Below are positions 15,001 through 25,900 of a DNA stretch of 64,000 nucleotides, piece after piece. The notes beneath the pieces are model-generated. The model made no database searches, was not told the origin of the DNA, and worked only from the letters and a program-made list of their open reading frames with translations. Every line of letters begins with the position of its first letter. Within the stretch, counting starts at the first letter, position 1. The DNA is from Ciona savignyi (lineage: Eukaryota > Chordata > Ascidiacea > Phlebobranchia > Cionidae), in NCBI GenBank assembly GCA_000149265.1, contig CH002896.1:198686-262685 (forward strand). Direction: 5' to 3'. Position numbers and translations under genes: made by a program.

Positions 15001-18000
15001 ATAAATTGGCGTAGATGGGAAAGCCGCTTTAGAAACATATTGGTTGGTTCGCAGCGAGACAAAATAGAAACCAACCCGGTCAGGTAATGCTGATGGTTTC
15101 CGAAATTTAACCTCAGATTGTTGCACATCGGTATAATCCTCATATTCGGATTCTGAAGACGAATCAAATTCATTGCTTCCCCAAGACACATTGTCTCCTA
15201 CATCCTAGAACATGAAGATCTTGGTAAAAATTGGCAGTCGCTATAGGAGAAGTCACCTAAATTACCAAAAAAATAAAGATGTAGGCCAACATAAATCGTG
15301 CCCACCGTCGTTTTTCCTAGATGTGTGTTGTATTTTTTATGATGGGGACATTTCTACAATTGTATTAACTGAGTTTTGGCAACCTTCTCTAAGTGGCTTT
15401 CTCAAAGAAACAACAACAAGCTGACGAGTCTGGTTTTCATTGCTTGTAACCTATATGCTGATGGTTGGACTAGATATCAGTAGAGCCCATCAGTTAAACT
15501 AATTTTACACTTTTCTATTATGTGTCTTTAGGTCAAGGTATAATAGAAGGGCCCAGTCTTTGATGACACAACTGGAGTAAAATTGTGATATTCAAAGTAT
15601 AAACAAAATATAAAAAACGTAAAGTTTTAGATGGCGATGTTTGAATAATAATACAGAATAAATAGACTTAGCAGTAAAATGAAATTGGATATATTCCGAA
15701 AAGGCCAAATTTATTGTGCGGTTATGCAGTACTTATTTATAATTCAGTGCCATACTGCAAAAACAATAAAAGATAACATGGTTGAACTCTACAGTACGAG
15801 TACTTATTGGAAGCCAATTCAATTAAATTTCATCATGGTAATAATAATTTACCGTTTATTTAACCAAAAATATGTTAATTAAACGGATTTACATTGTTTC
15901 TTCTTAAAATATTTTGATCTAATTGTTTAAATAAATATAACATGTAATCTATGTAGCATGCTTGGGAAAGGAAAGCACACATAAAGCACCCAGAGATGGT
16001 TAAAGCTAAGCAAGAAACCTACCGCAGATGTAACATCCTCGCTGTCTGTAATTTGGTGGAATCCACTTTCGCTCAAGTTCTGTAGAAAATTTATACAATA
16101 TCCAAGGATTATTACTCACTCTTTACTACGGTGTGGGTGACAGAGAATGGGACATCTTTGTTATACGCAGCCCCAAGATGTGTTATAAAATGAGTATTAG
16201 TCAAAATGAACATGTCAACAGTCAGATTACCATAGATAGATATCTCAGACAGTTAGAATAACTGCATTTGGGCTTATGTGTATGAATATAAAGTATGGTT
16301 AAAATTGTATGTGTAAGTAAGGAAAACTTACTTTATTATAACTAATGTGTAGAATGTAGATTATACAATGCTTAAATATAATTTTATGTTCTGGTAGAGA
16401 CAGCAACACTTAGGTACAGCTGATAAGTATCGTTATACACCAATAATGAAAAGACTCTTGAAGCATGACAAAAGAAGTTTAGTCAGGTGCAACTTTTTGA
16501 TCTTTTTATGACATCCTTGGTGTGTATTGTAACTTTAAATTTGACTGGTATAAATGTGACGTCACAAAGAGATCATTGTGATAAACCTTAATACCATCCT
16601 TTAGACATGTTTCAAAAGTTCTTGCATTATCGTTGTAAATCCAACTTTCGCATGATATTTTTTTGAACTGACATTGCACTCTAATAAAAAGTTTAATATT
16701 CACAAGTCCTATTTTGTATTCTGAGTAGCATAACTGTGGCTTTAAAAACTAATACATATATATATATATATATATATATATGGCAGATGACATACTTCGG
16801 GCATTACATTTATTTCAATCAAACCTATTGTTAAATTATACATAACATGAAATAAAGCTGTAGTGAATATTAATATGTTACATTAAGGCTACACAAACCA
16901 GTGACAAGGGCAAAACCTGTCACATGGGATATTTATTTCATGGGGATGATCCGTAAAGTATACATTGATTGTATAGATGGTTGTGTGATAAATATCAAAA
17001 TCTTCAAAATCACCCTGTATTTCATTACTTTTAACTAGACACAGTGTGATGTGATGGAAAGCAGTTTAACCCCAGTTGCCAGGAAAGGTACTGGCTATCG
17101 ATTTACGAACTTGTCCCTATCACTGTGGTCAAACTGCTTACAACTTTAAGTGTGCGAGCCTTAATCTTTAACAGTAACTTATGAGCAAGCTGTTTAACAT
17201 ATTTCAAACGCAATATTAGGCAATCAGCTGCTTATGTTTAACTTTCTTTAAAAAAAATTATTTGTAGCTTAAAAAATCTGTAAACCGGTTTTTGTTGCAT
17301 CCATTAAACACTTAAAAAATTGACCCCATAATTTGCACAGGTTACAAACAAACCATTTTTATCCAATTAAATGTTCGGTCAACTTTTGAACATACCTGAG
17401 CAGCACTGTTATAGCTTAACTCTGCGTAAGCATGTTCCACTGGCTCATTTCCATCATAAACAAAACTTTCCAACGCATTTTCAGCTGCACGTTCAAATGC
17501 TGTTTCACTGCGACTTCGCTGCATAAAGTCTGGAAAAAGCGAAAACATTACTTTAAATTAAGATGAGCCTAAATCCATGGCTAGTCTGTACGTGCCATGA
17601 AAAATTTTAAGACATTCTGAGTTGCTTTTAATATTAACGTAATAAGGAAGTGCGAAGTTATTACACAAACACAACCGCAAAAAAAACCCTATTGTTCAAC
17701 TCGAGGGATAAATGTCAAATGGTTTAAGCTCGGAGATAAACCTCTTTCTACAACCCCAAAGAAAAACAACCCATTGTGTAACTCTAGGGTTGTTTAACAC
17801 TAGATAAACCTTGGTTAATCTCAGAAGAAATCTTTTAACTACAGAAATATACCGATGTGATAAACTCCTAGAAAAACCACATGTTATACCCTATGGATAA
17901 AACTTAATTTCCATCCCAAAAACAACACTATCCTTTTGGACAGCAAGAAACAAAGAAGAAATAACTTACTTCCAGGATCATGCAATGATGCAGAAGGCCA

Positions 18001-20580
18001 CAGATTGTCATGACTGACGCTGGCACCTCCCTGACCGTGTAGACTTCTCAGGGTAGATTTGGTGTCCGCCATATTTAAAACTGCATCAATGTCCTGTTTG
18101 ATGGTTATTTTGTAAAGTTTGTACATCGGATCATAGTCAGTACCGGTACAATAGCAATTAGCAACTCATATACCCGAAAGGTTTCTTTTAATTTAGCTAT
18201 AGCCATATTTAAATTCAACATAATTGGAACCTAATTGGAATTGATCTTACCCCAAATTCATATGGCTCTTCTTCTTCCTCTGGCGTCTCCGTGCACGAGG
18301 AGTCCAGAGAATCTTCTACCAGTACGTTATTATTTATTAAATTATGATACCCATGTACCAGAATTCATAACTTTAATTTATTATTTAGTTAATAACTTAA
18401 AAGTCTATTGAATACTGGTATGGAAATTGAACGATTTGGTTATAAAGTAATGGGGTTTGGTTTCCATTAACTTGTCTATTTACTTCTGTCTAGATATATT
18501 GTATCCAGGTTAATGCTGAATTAATTTTATACAATCAGTAAGACTGTAGGAGCATTAGCTGTCTAAGAGCAGATGAAAGTAGATTGAAATCTTCCACAAG
18601 CTAGATCGTTCTGTCCTTAGGAAAGGCTCTTAGCAAACATTGCATAAAGTAAGTGGATTAATTGGTTAACTTCAACTGAAGGAACAGGGTTGAATTAAGG
18701 GATCGCGAATCGCTATTCGCGAACCGTTTTTTAAAGTTCGCGAATTACAAAGCTTAACAAAATCGCGAAATTATAAATTAATCGCGCACTTAATAATATA
18801 ATAAATCATCAACACGTTAATATAACATCTTTTGCCTTTAACATAACATTTAACAATGGAATTATTATTACATTTATTCACCTTGCTTTTACTTTGCATT
18901 ATTGACGCATAATAAGCATTTCTATCACAACGCAACAATAGCCATTATGCGTTAATATACAACGATTCCTTTATTTATGATTGGCGGAGATGCGACACAC
19001 CTCTTTAATATAAGGTTATATGGTGTTTTAACAAGTAAGATTACCCGTTTTAAAGGCTTCGTTTCGTCGATATTCGTCCTGTCTTACACGCATTCAACTT
19101 ATGATACGTTTTTGCAGTTTATCATTACTACTAAATAACGGTAGTGTTTGCTTTATGAAATATTTTTCTGGTCCTTTCAGAATTAGTTTAAGAGGTTCTG
19201 AAACCGCATTCTAAGGCAATATAACATAGCCAACGTGCGAAAACGATTTTCTCCTAACTCATGCATTTCGCGAATCGTTTCAAAAACATTAATTTGAAAC
19301 CCTGAGGAATGTATGAATCACAAACGATACATTGCATCAGCACCAATAAGAGTACAAGGTAATCCAACGATTGACCATGTGATAATGCCACTTGCATTTA
19401 TAGGGAAGAAAACATAAATATCCCTAAGATATCTATTACATTTTAGTATACCATTATAAAAGAGATAACCACAAACCAACTATCGGTAATAGTTAACCAA
19501 ATAACATACCAGGCAGAGAACTTTCCCACTCATTTGAAGCATTTCCAATCAAATCTGAATTTTCAATTGAGGCATCAGTGGTGACATTCTAAAAATAATT
19601 TTTTTTATAGTATTTAGTTAAAAAGTTTTTATGATTTAAATAACTTAATGTGCGGTTGTGTCTCTAGGCTAAGCGTTTAAGCAATAACCAGCGCATTCCT
19701 GATCCAGTAAATGTAGATGAATTTCAAAGTAATATGAAATAATGATCACAATACAATAGTTCTTTGCTTTAAACCGACAATGGTATATAGTAGTTAATCA
19801 ATTAAGTATTGCATTCACATCTAGCATGTGAGCAACCGGTAATAAAATGCATCACTATTATTCAAAAAAGACTGGTAATATCAATTGAATAGTTTAAATA
19901 GCATTGTACAATTTTGTATTTTTATGCTTTGCAGACTGTCCCAAAATGAGTACCTGAAACTGAAATAATTTTTGTATTTCTCAGAAACTTACCGAAAGAG
20001 AATTATCATATTCCAGAATGTTGCTTTGTGGTCTCCTTTCTATAGAATTACCAGGGGTTAAATCATCTATATTCTTGTATTTGTGCCTAACACCATCACC
20101 AAACTGGCGTTCATCTTTTTCCAGCTTCACGCTAAGTTTACGTTCCAAGGTGCCTCTTAATTCGCGAGCGCCAGGAACATTATCCTCAGATAAATCGGGC
20201 GAGTATGACCATCGCTTGCTCACTTTTGTGGGTGAGCTCTCAGAATCCGATATTCCGATATTTACATTATCTCCAGCGGATTCGGGGATTTTCGAAATGT
20301 TATCCGAAGAAATACTAATGGGAGGATTTTTTTTCTTCCATCTAAATTTTCTTAACGACTTCCTCCAACTTTTCGGTTCTTTAAAGCTGTCTTCGTTTGA
20401 CTCGGAAGCTGAAGTGCTTTGATTGAATTCACTGTTAGTTGTTGAATTTGAATTAACGTTTAAAACCTTTTCTTCCTTGTTATTAACATTTGAATTTGCT
20501 GATTTATCTGAATCTGGTTCTGCTTCAGGGCTATTTTTTTCAGATCGTTGCCGCCGAAAAAAACGTTTAAAATCAGACAT
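1879..20580 (-). CDS. ARHGEF10: ARHGEF10/ARHGEF10L-type Rho guanine-nucleotide exchange factor, 26 exons
   Basis: The product is predicted to activate Rho-family GTPases in the cytoplasm by exchanging GDP for GTP through a Dbl-homology domain. I joined 26 exons by GT-AG signals; every phase agrees and the total is 4,047 nt (1,348 residues), close to vertebrate ARHGEF10 family lengths. The order is an acidic and serine-rich N-terminus starting [12 protein letters not shown] domain (about residues 450-640), PH-like region (about 650-850), WD40-like beta-propeller (about 890-1230) and a C-terminal segment ending with CWKVV. Family-specific matches include [15 protein letters not shown] in the DH domain, [18 protein letters not shown] in the propeller and [11 protein letters not shown] near the end. 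The start is the only in-frame ATG of a 588-nt first exon. The chordate ancestor of the vertebrate ARHGEF10/10L pair is the likeliest identity. One junction (exon 24 to 25) is uncertain. Confidence 0.93.
2145..2630. repeat. Two degraded SINE family A fragments in RhoGEF intron 25
   Basis: The stretch 2145-2310 keeps a plus-oriented body (GAAACCAGTTGATAGCTAAT, TTAATGGGTT). The stretch 2545-2630 keeps a minus-oriented tRNA-like head (GCGACCAATTTCGAACCTG). The open frame at 2406-2609 is made of this repeat and is not an exon. Confidence 0.55.
3228..3537 (-). mobile_element. tRNA-derived SINE, near full length (family A)
   Basis: Read on the minus strand it starts CCGGCCCGTTGG, has a pol III A-box-like region (TGGTCTAACGG) and a B-box-like region (GGTTGCAGGTGCGAAAC), a shared body ending in TTCACGGGTATAAAG, and an (ATCCT)n tail. 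The same roughly 300-bp unit recurs many times in the window. It lies in intron 24-25/exon 25 flank of the RhoGEF gene. It could be the composite SINE (Cics-1) described from Ciona, but I cannot compare it. Confidence 0.85.
3803..7991 (-). other. ARHGEF10: RhoGEF exons 17-24: C-terminal WD40-like beta-propeller
   Basis: The exons are 7991-7876, 7369-7232, 6905-6823, 6407-6256, 5869-5728, 5384-5209, 4621-4478 and 3999 to 3807 or 3803. They encode strand pairs typical of the family's C-terminal propeller, for example [37 protein letters not shown] and [20 protein letters not shown]. The last exon's 3' border is ambiguous: donor GTACAA at 3802 would break the frame into exon 25, whereas donor GTGGGT at 3806 keeps it, so 3807 is preferred. 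Confidence 0.88.
8376..10170 (-). other. ARHGEF10: RhoGEF exons 13-16: PH-like region
   Basis: The exons are 10170-10062, 9526-9366, 9051-8898 and 8467-8376. They encode the stretch after the DH domain: a beta-rich segment ([16 protein letters not shown]), a helical link ([18 protein letters not shown]) and ITVQFPGK...[14 protein letters not shown]. In vertebrate ARHGEF10 the matching stretch carries an unusual PH fold with a long insertion. Phases are 1, 2, 1, 2 and chain without conflict. Confidence 0.85.
10200..10475 (+). mobile_element. SINE family A copy in RhoGEF intron 12
   Basis: It has the same body as the other copies (ACATTGCCTGAAACAAGCG, TTAATGGGTTCTAC, GTGGATAAACATGAATAT) but is more diverged, and the (ATCCT)n tail is nearly lost. 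It is a plus-strand copy inside a minus-strand gene. Confidence 0.75.
10640..13996 (-). other. ARHGEF10: RhoGEF exons 9-12: Dbl-homology (DH) catalytic domain
   Basis: The exons are 13996-13804, 11900-11729, 11324-11115 and 10847-10640. The reading runs from [20 protein letters not shown] (start of DH helix 1) through [20 protein letters not shown] and the conserved [10 protein letters not shown] motif to [17 protein letters not shown]. This is the GEF active surface that binds the switch regions of Rho GTPases in the family. All conserved blocks are present and unbroken, so the domain looks functional. Confidence 0.95.
14081..14180. other. Assembly gap (100 N) in RhoGEF intron 8
   Basis: This is a run of exactly 100 N, a conventional placeholder for a gap of unknown size. 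The exons on both sides join in phase, so no coding sequence needs to be missing here. Confidence 0.98.
16756..16781. repeat. (AT)n microsatellite
   Basis: This is an uninterrupted run of AT dinucleotides in the RhoGEF intron between exons 5 and 6. Confidence 0.95.
18558..18680 (+). repeat. Diverged SINE family A fragment
   Basis: It retains the order head, GCTCTTAGCAAACATTGCAT and GGATTAATTGGTTAAC of the SINE body, with many substitutions. It lies in RhoGEF intron 2. Confidence 0.4.
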
Positions 20581-22935
20581 TTGAAACCTTATACACTATT
20601 AAAATTACGTCTACTTTTGCTATATAAAAATAAATTAATAAAATCTATAGCATACTGTAAAATGCATTTGATCCAATTTAAAGGGACTTTCCCTAATTAG
20701 TTACTGAATCTTGTCCAATGCATACAATTTTATAGTAAGGAAAAAGCAAATAACTACAATTACTTAAATCCAATACGGTCGCGTGGTCGAATGGTTATCG
20801 CGACCGATACACATACCGATTTCTATACAAAAAAAACGGTCCTCCCGCCGAGCCCATCATGGGTTCGAATGTTGGATCGGTAAAAAATGCTTAATTTCAA
20901 ACTATAGACACACAGTTAGCATTTAAATCGCATGTTTTTTTTTAATAAGCACAGTGTCACGTACTTTTAATAACCGATTGTCTTACACGGGGTAACCTCC
21001 ATTTAATACCCCTATGGCCTATATGGTTAGCCTGGTTCCCATCTGCAGTCCTTTTGTCTGGATCACAAGAGTTTATCTCAAATGAATTGTTAGCAGATAT
21101 AAATAAGCGTTTCGAACGTATTCGACAGCACCAGGACGCCAATTTAAGACCAGCGCAATGGCAGCAGTCATACACTCCCGTCCGATCACTAAAACGGCAT
21201 ATAGTCACGTTTAAGTATGTTATATGGATTATTTTTTGCCGCGATTTCTACATTTGACAGCGCGTCATTTTTTGATGTTGTACATTTAATTGTGTAATGT
21301 TATTAGGAATGTGGCAAGGGCTGATATCATTAACAGTAACCGACAGATAATGCGCATTAACATAAACCATACATCAATCATCTTATTTGACTAATGTAGA
21401 CCTCTCAACGTCCCTTTAAAATTCCTCATCTCTGTTCACTGGCGTTGTTGTTACAACCGCCTTTTGCTGTTATACGAGAAGAGAATAGCGAATGTGTCGA
21501 TTATCAGCAAACGTGCTATAACAACAAATGAACCTCCAATAGACGACACGATAAAAAATGATTGTTTATGTAAATACAGGAATCAAATCCTACCATTTTC
21601 ACTTGCGGCTTGGTAAATAAACTGTGACTCACGCGCCCGCGGATTAGTCAGAAAGGCTGTATTTAGAAAGCGGTCTTACAGTATTTTAAGCTATTAAATG
21701 CTAATCCAAGGTTACTACAATATTTTATTATTTTGTTGATATAATTAAAAGATTAAGCCTTTACATTTAATATTTGAATCTGGGGTAAAATGAGACGCGG
21801 TCTATAAATTTACATCAAAAAGTAGCGGGAATTACATACAACGTGAAGTTTAATATAGTTTATATTGTATGTCAATCTTAAATCTTAAAAAATATAAAAC
21901 ATTTTCGAGATAGATAGTGAGCATTGGTATTTTATAGAAATTGGTTTAGTTGTCATGGACGATGTTCAAACACTTCATCCTTTGTAATTTGTTAATGATT
22001 GAAACGCTTGCTGTACAAAGTTTACTAAGTTGACAAAGACTTCGCCCGTATTTGCATCTTCCTATTGTTAAAGCACTATCACGCTTGGCACAAGCGAATA
22101 AATTTTTAATCACCAGAAAACGCGCAGACGGGGGTTTCTTGAGATTTCTACATTAAAGACGTATAGTAATGAGTTTCTGTTTTAGCTCAGAAAATGAAAA
22201 TAGTGAGCGCCTTAGTTCAAAGTGCGAGTAGTTGTTGGATAGTACAAGCTTAAAATACAGTGTTTAAAAATACATATTGTTTCAGCTGTCAATTCTATCG
22301 TTACAGTTATGCGTTGCCACTTTTTCAAAAAATTTAAAATTGCGTTATTATAAAATATAACTGGGCTTGGAACAGTGCAGTATATGAACTATGTTTAACT
22401 TGATAATTTTCCTACATAGGTAGAAAATAATTTGAACCTTACGTATCATTATACAGGCCAGCGGTAACAATTTTCAGCATAGGAAATCAGGACGCGTGTA
22501 TAATTTCGAAATCCAACAATAGGTAGTTTTGGTGGTAAAAGCATAACTGCGTGAGATTTTAATCGTAAAGCGATTTGCACGGCGTTTTATTCCTTAAATA
22601 CAGAAAACACAAAGTATCATACGAACAAGTGTCTAAATAGGCTACATAGAGAAGAAATCCGAGTTATTGGAGCTGTTGCATTTTGTGTTCCGTTTGATTA
22701 AGACGTTTCCTAAGTTTCGAACCAATGCCAGGGTTGTTTAAAAGACATTTTATATAGAAATAAGTATGTGTGTATGTCGTAAACCCAAAGTGCTGTTACA
22801 TAGAAAAAAGGTTATAAAAATTTTCTTTTATTTGGTTAAGTTTCAAACCCGTTAACAGTTACGCGCTAACCATTCATTCCGTTGTAGTGATATAGTGATA
22901 AGAAGCATATTTGGTCTAAAACGTTCCAGTATAAT
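20581..22935. other. Divergent intergenic interval between RhoGEF and ANKUB1 genes
   Basis: The two genes point away from each other, so both promoters should lie in these 2.35 kb. I see no exon. A tRNA-like repeat sits at 20776-20886. Several short reading frames at 20957-21257 are not supported by any domain. Confidence 0.6.
20776..20886 (+). repeat. tRNA-like repeat, family B
   Basis: It has an A-box-like GCGTGGTCGAATGGTTATC and a B-box-like ATGGGTTCGAATGT, separated by an expanded middle with an A-run (AAAAAAAACGG). This is a tRNA-head structure with a different sequence from SINE family A. A second, minus-strand copy lies at 35885-36005. It cannot fold as a normal tRNA of usual length without a long insert, so I call it a tRNA-derived repeat and not a tRNA gene. 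Confidence 0.55.
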
Positions 22936-25900
22936 ATGAGGATCACTGTGGTCCTGGACAAAGGCCGGCACTTGTTGGATGTTCATCCGGATGAAACGGT
23001 ACTGAACGTGAAAGATAAAATCGAACGAGACTTTGTACTCCGAACCATTGAAGATAAGCGCATTGGAAAGTATTTGGAGATGAAATTTGGAGGTATTGAA
23101 TTTATAATGGCGAATTATGATAGGATAGGATAACCATGTTTATCTCCGTGAATGGGAACGCAGGGGGCGTTAACACACGGGCAATTGTCAGATTACGCCC
23201 ACCGCCATTAGGTTCGCCGGAGCTATATTGCAGCGTGTTACCCCACTCGGTTCAGGCACTAACCCACCAATCTAATCGGTGTTTAATTATATTCATGTAG
23301 ACGCAAACGAAGGGTGTTAAATCTTTTAATCGTCATTTAACACGATTGCCTCGTGCCCCGGCATCTCGTCGATTGGGATTATGCTTTTGTACTGTAGCGT
23401 GTTGCATATATTGGAGACACTGTCCGACCGGTTAGCCTAGCGCTAAAGTGCGTCGCCTTAGTTGGTTGTGTCATTGGGCAAGGCACTGTACGGACATTGC
23501 CTGGACCCAGCGGGTTAGTGGTTATACCAAATTGAAGGAATGTGTCCAAACACAACACACTGCAATAGCTCTGGTAACCCGACGGTGGGCACGAGGTGAT
23601 CTGACGATTGCCCGTGTTATACCCCCTTGGTTTTCCCATTCACGGGGATAAACATGAATATCCTATCCTATCCATAGTACCGTAATATTTCGCGAGATAC
23701 TGCGTTCCCTGCTTTGCATAACCTTTCCTCGCAAAGCTATTGGTGAAAGGTCATCTGTATTTTCTTGGCCAGGTGCGGCGTTGCGAAACGACTGGGTGAT
23801 CCAGGACATTGGAATCGTTTCGGGATCAGTAATTAAATGCGAAGTAAAGAAAGTTGAAAAGCCTAAGGTTTACGTCGATCTTGCTTACAACAACGAGCCA
23901 CTCCACATTAAGGACGACATAAACCCAATCACTGTAAGCGATGTACTTCTTCTGTCGCAGACTATACTGTTATATATTATATACGATTACGGTTTATACT
24001 ATGTATATGTATATATATAAAACAACGGATATACGAACATTTAAGACAAAGTTGGGTAAACATTCTCTGTAAACCACATTGCCACGAAGGGAGTTTGTAA
24101 TTAGTATAACAATTTATGCTTTCCAGTAGTTTTAAACTCACCGTCGTATACCTAGTTCCGTATATTCGTATTTTAGTATTACCCACCAGTTACGTACCTC
24201 TGTTTTTAAATGTGGATTTTTGTTTTTCGTATAGACGAAGGTTGGTTGCTTGAGGTCGATTCTTTCAAAACATCTTGGAATTCCAGTGTCAGTTTTCACC
24301 TTGTCTACGGTATCGGAAAGTAGTGACAAACTCGCTACGAAACGGGAGCTATTTGATTGCAATACTCTGGACTACTACGGTATAGAACTTGGTTCCAAAA
24401 TCACATTGGACTTATGGGACGGTTGGAATGAGTTCATACTCGCATCAGTGTCAGGTTAATTGATATTTATTTTTTAACCAGATTCTTTTATGACCAAGAA
24501 CCTCCTGCATTATCGCTAAGTTCAGTTTTCTGTGCTGTCCTCTATAGGCAAGGATAGCATAGGATTTTTATTTTTATCCCTAAAAAAGGGAAAACTATTG
24601 AGTTAACACATGGGCAATCATCAGATCGCCTCGCGCCCACCATCGGGTTACCGAAGCTATTGTTGTGCATGATTCACTAGTCTTTTTTTTTATTCAACTA
24701 CAGTTAAAAGTAATACCTCACTTAATTCTAGTAAGGTCAGATTTTTTTCGGAAATCTTACAAATAACACCAATATAAAGCCGTCTCCCTTCTCACTAATG
24801 ATGGGTCATCCTTGTAAACTTTTGTTTAATGTTCTAAACAGGTTAATATTGATTTAAATAATCTTTCTGTCGTGACAGACTGCGCACAGTAAGTGCTGTT
24901 TTGTTTAATGTAACGTTTAAGAGCATCTAACGTTTTTATGTCATACTTTTATGCTTTCCTTTCATGCACCCTACTACAAAAAAAAAACGAATCTAAACTA
25001 ATCTCACGAGTATCTATAGCACATTAATTAAGAAAAATTATACCACAGGTCACGAGGACGTCGTGTCGCAATTTTTGTCCTGGGATCCCCCGGTTCGCCA
25101 TTTCCAACAAAGAGTAGCATTGTATATAGCGGCGTATCGCGGACACATGGGCCTCGCTACCGCCATGATAAAGGTTCGGATTCGATGTAACATGATTCGT
25201 TTTTTGATAAAACTTGTATTGGAATATATCGAATGTCGTTATAAGGACAGTCGTCGGAAAATACCACAATTGGCTTATTATATTGCACTGTGGGTAGTAT
25301 TCGATATTGCGTCAAGAAATACGACATTAATTCTCCTGATTATGGTTTTGCTAGCAAAGTGCCAGGATAAGTTGTAAGGAGTAATAACAACGTAATATAC
25401 TAAACCATTTAATCAATGTTTTGATACCAGAATTAATGTTGTATCCCTAAATGCTCACATTAAGTATATATAGCATTACATTTTAGGGTAAACCATCGTC
25501 ACACAGGGTCCGTCATTTCATTTAGCATGTATATATAGACTTAACAAGATACATAATGTTTGAAAAACTCGAACTTAACTTATTACACCTTTCCACGTAG
25601 CGGGGCGCAAAAGGTCACGAACCAGTTGGAACTTACCCTGGCAGGAAATGGTGTCGAGAGAGCGAGCACGTCGAGTCCAAGAAATGTCCGGTCCATGTCG
25701 CCAGCGAACGTGGTCACCTCCCAATTCTGAGGTTGTTCGTGAAAAACAGCCCGTTGTGTTTTGTCGTCACCGACCACGAAGGGCGGACACCAATACAGGT
25801 GAGCATTGCCAAGAACCCGGGGGATTTTGTAGTGTTACAACCTAAACTAGAGATGCTATCTACTAGAGACAACCAAAACTAGAGATGCTATCTTTGCCCG

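Larger units (their letters stand above)
14480..20580 (-). other. ARHGEF10: RhoGEF exons 1-8: acidic, disordered N-terminal region
   Basis: The exons are 20580-19993, 19588-19510, 18315-18251, 18093-17970, 17529-17396, 16079-16023, 15204-15076 and 14561-14480. They encode about 419 residues rich in Ser, Glu and Asp, including a [11 protein letters not shown] stretch and [10 protein letters not shown]. No folded domain is visible, as expected for the N-terminus of this family. The end of exon 7 is the least certain: an alternative phase-0 donor lies inside it. A 100-N gap sits in intron 8. Confidence 0.75.

Noticed and set aside
20018-20422. 134-codon plus-strand frame
   Set aside because: It is the antisense shadow of RhoGEF exon 1, whose frame starts with ATG, ends at a good donor and continues in phase.
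20776-20886. Functional tRNA gene
   Set aside because: A and B boxes are present, but the intervening length and A-run prevent a normal cloverleaf, and a second similar copy exists, so a tRNA-derived repeat fits better.
25063-25377. 104-codon plus-strand frame starting in ANKUB1 exon 4
   Set aside because: The frame is the ankyrin exon read through its donor (AAG-GTTCGG at 25174) into intron; the next ankyrin exon at 25601 continues in the correct phase.
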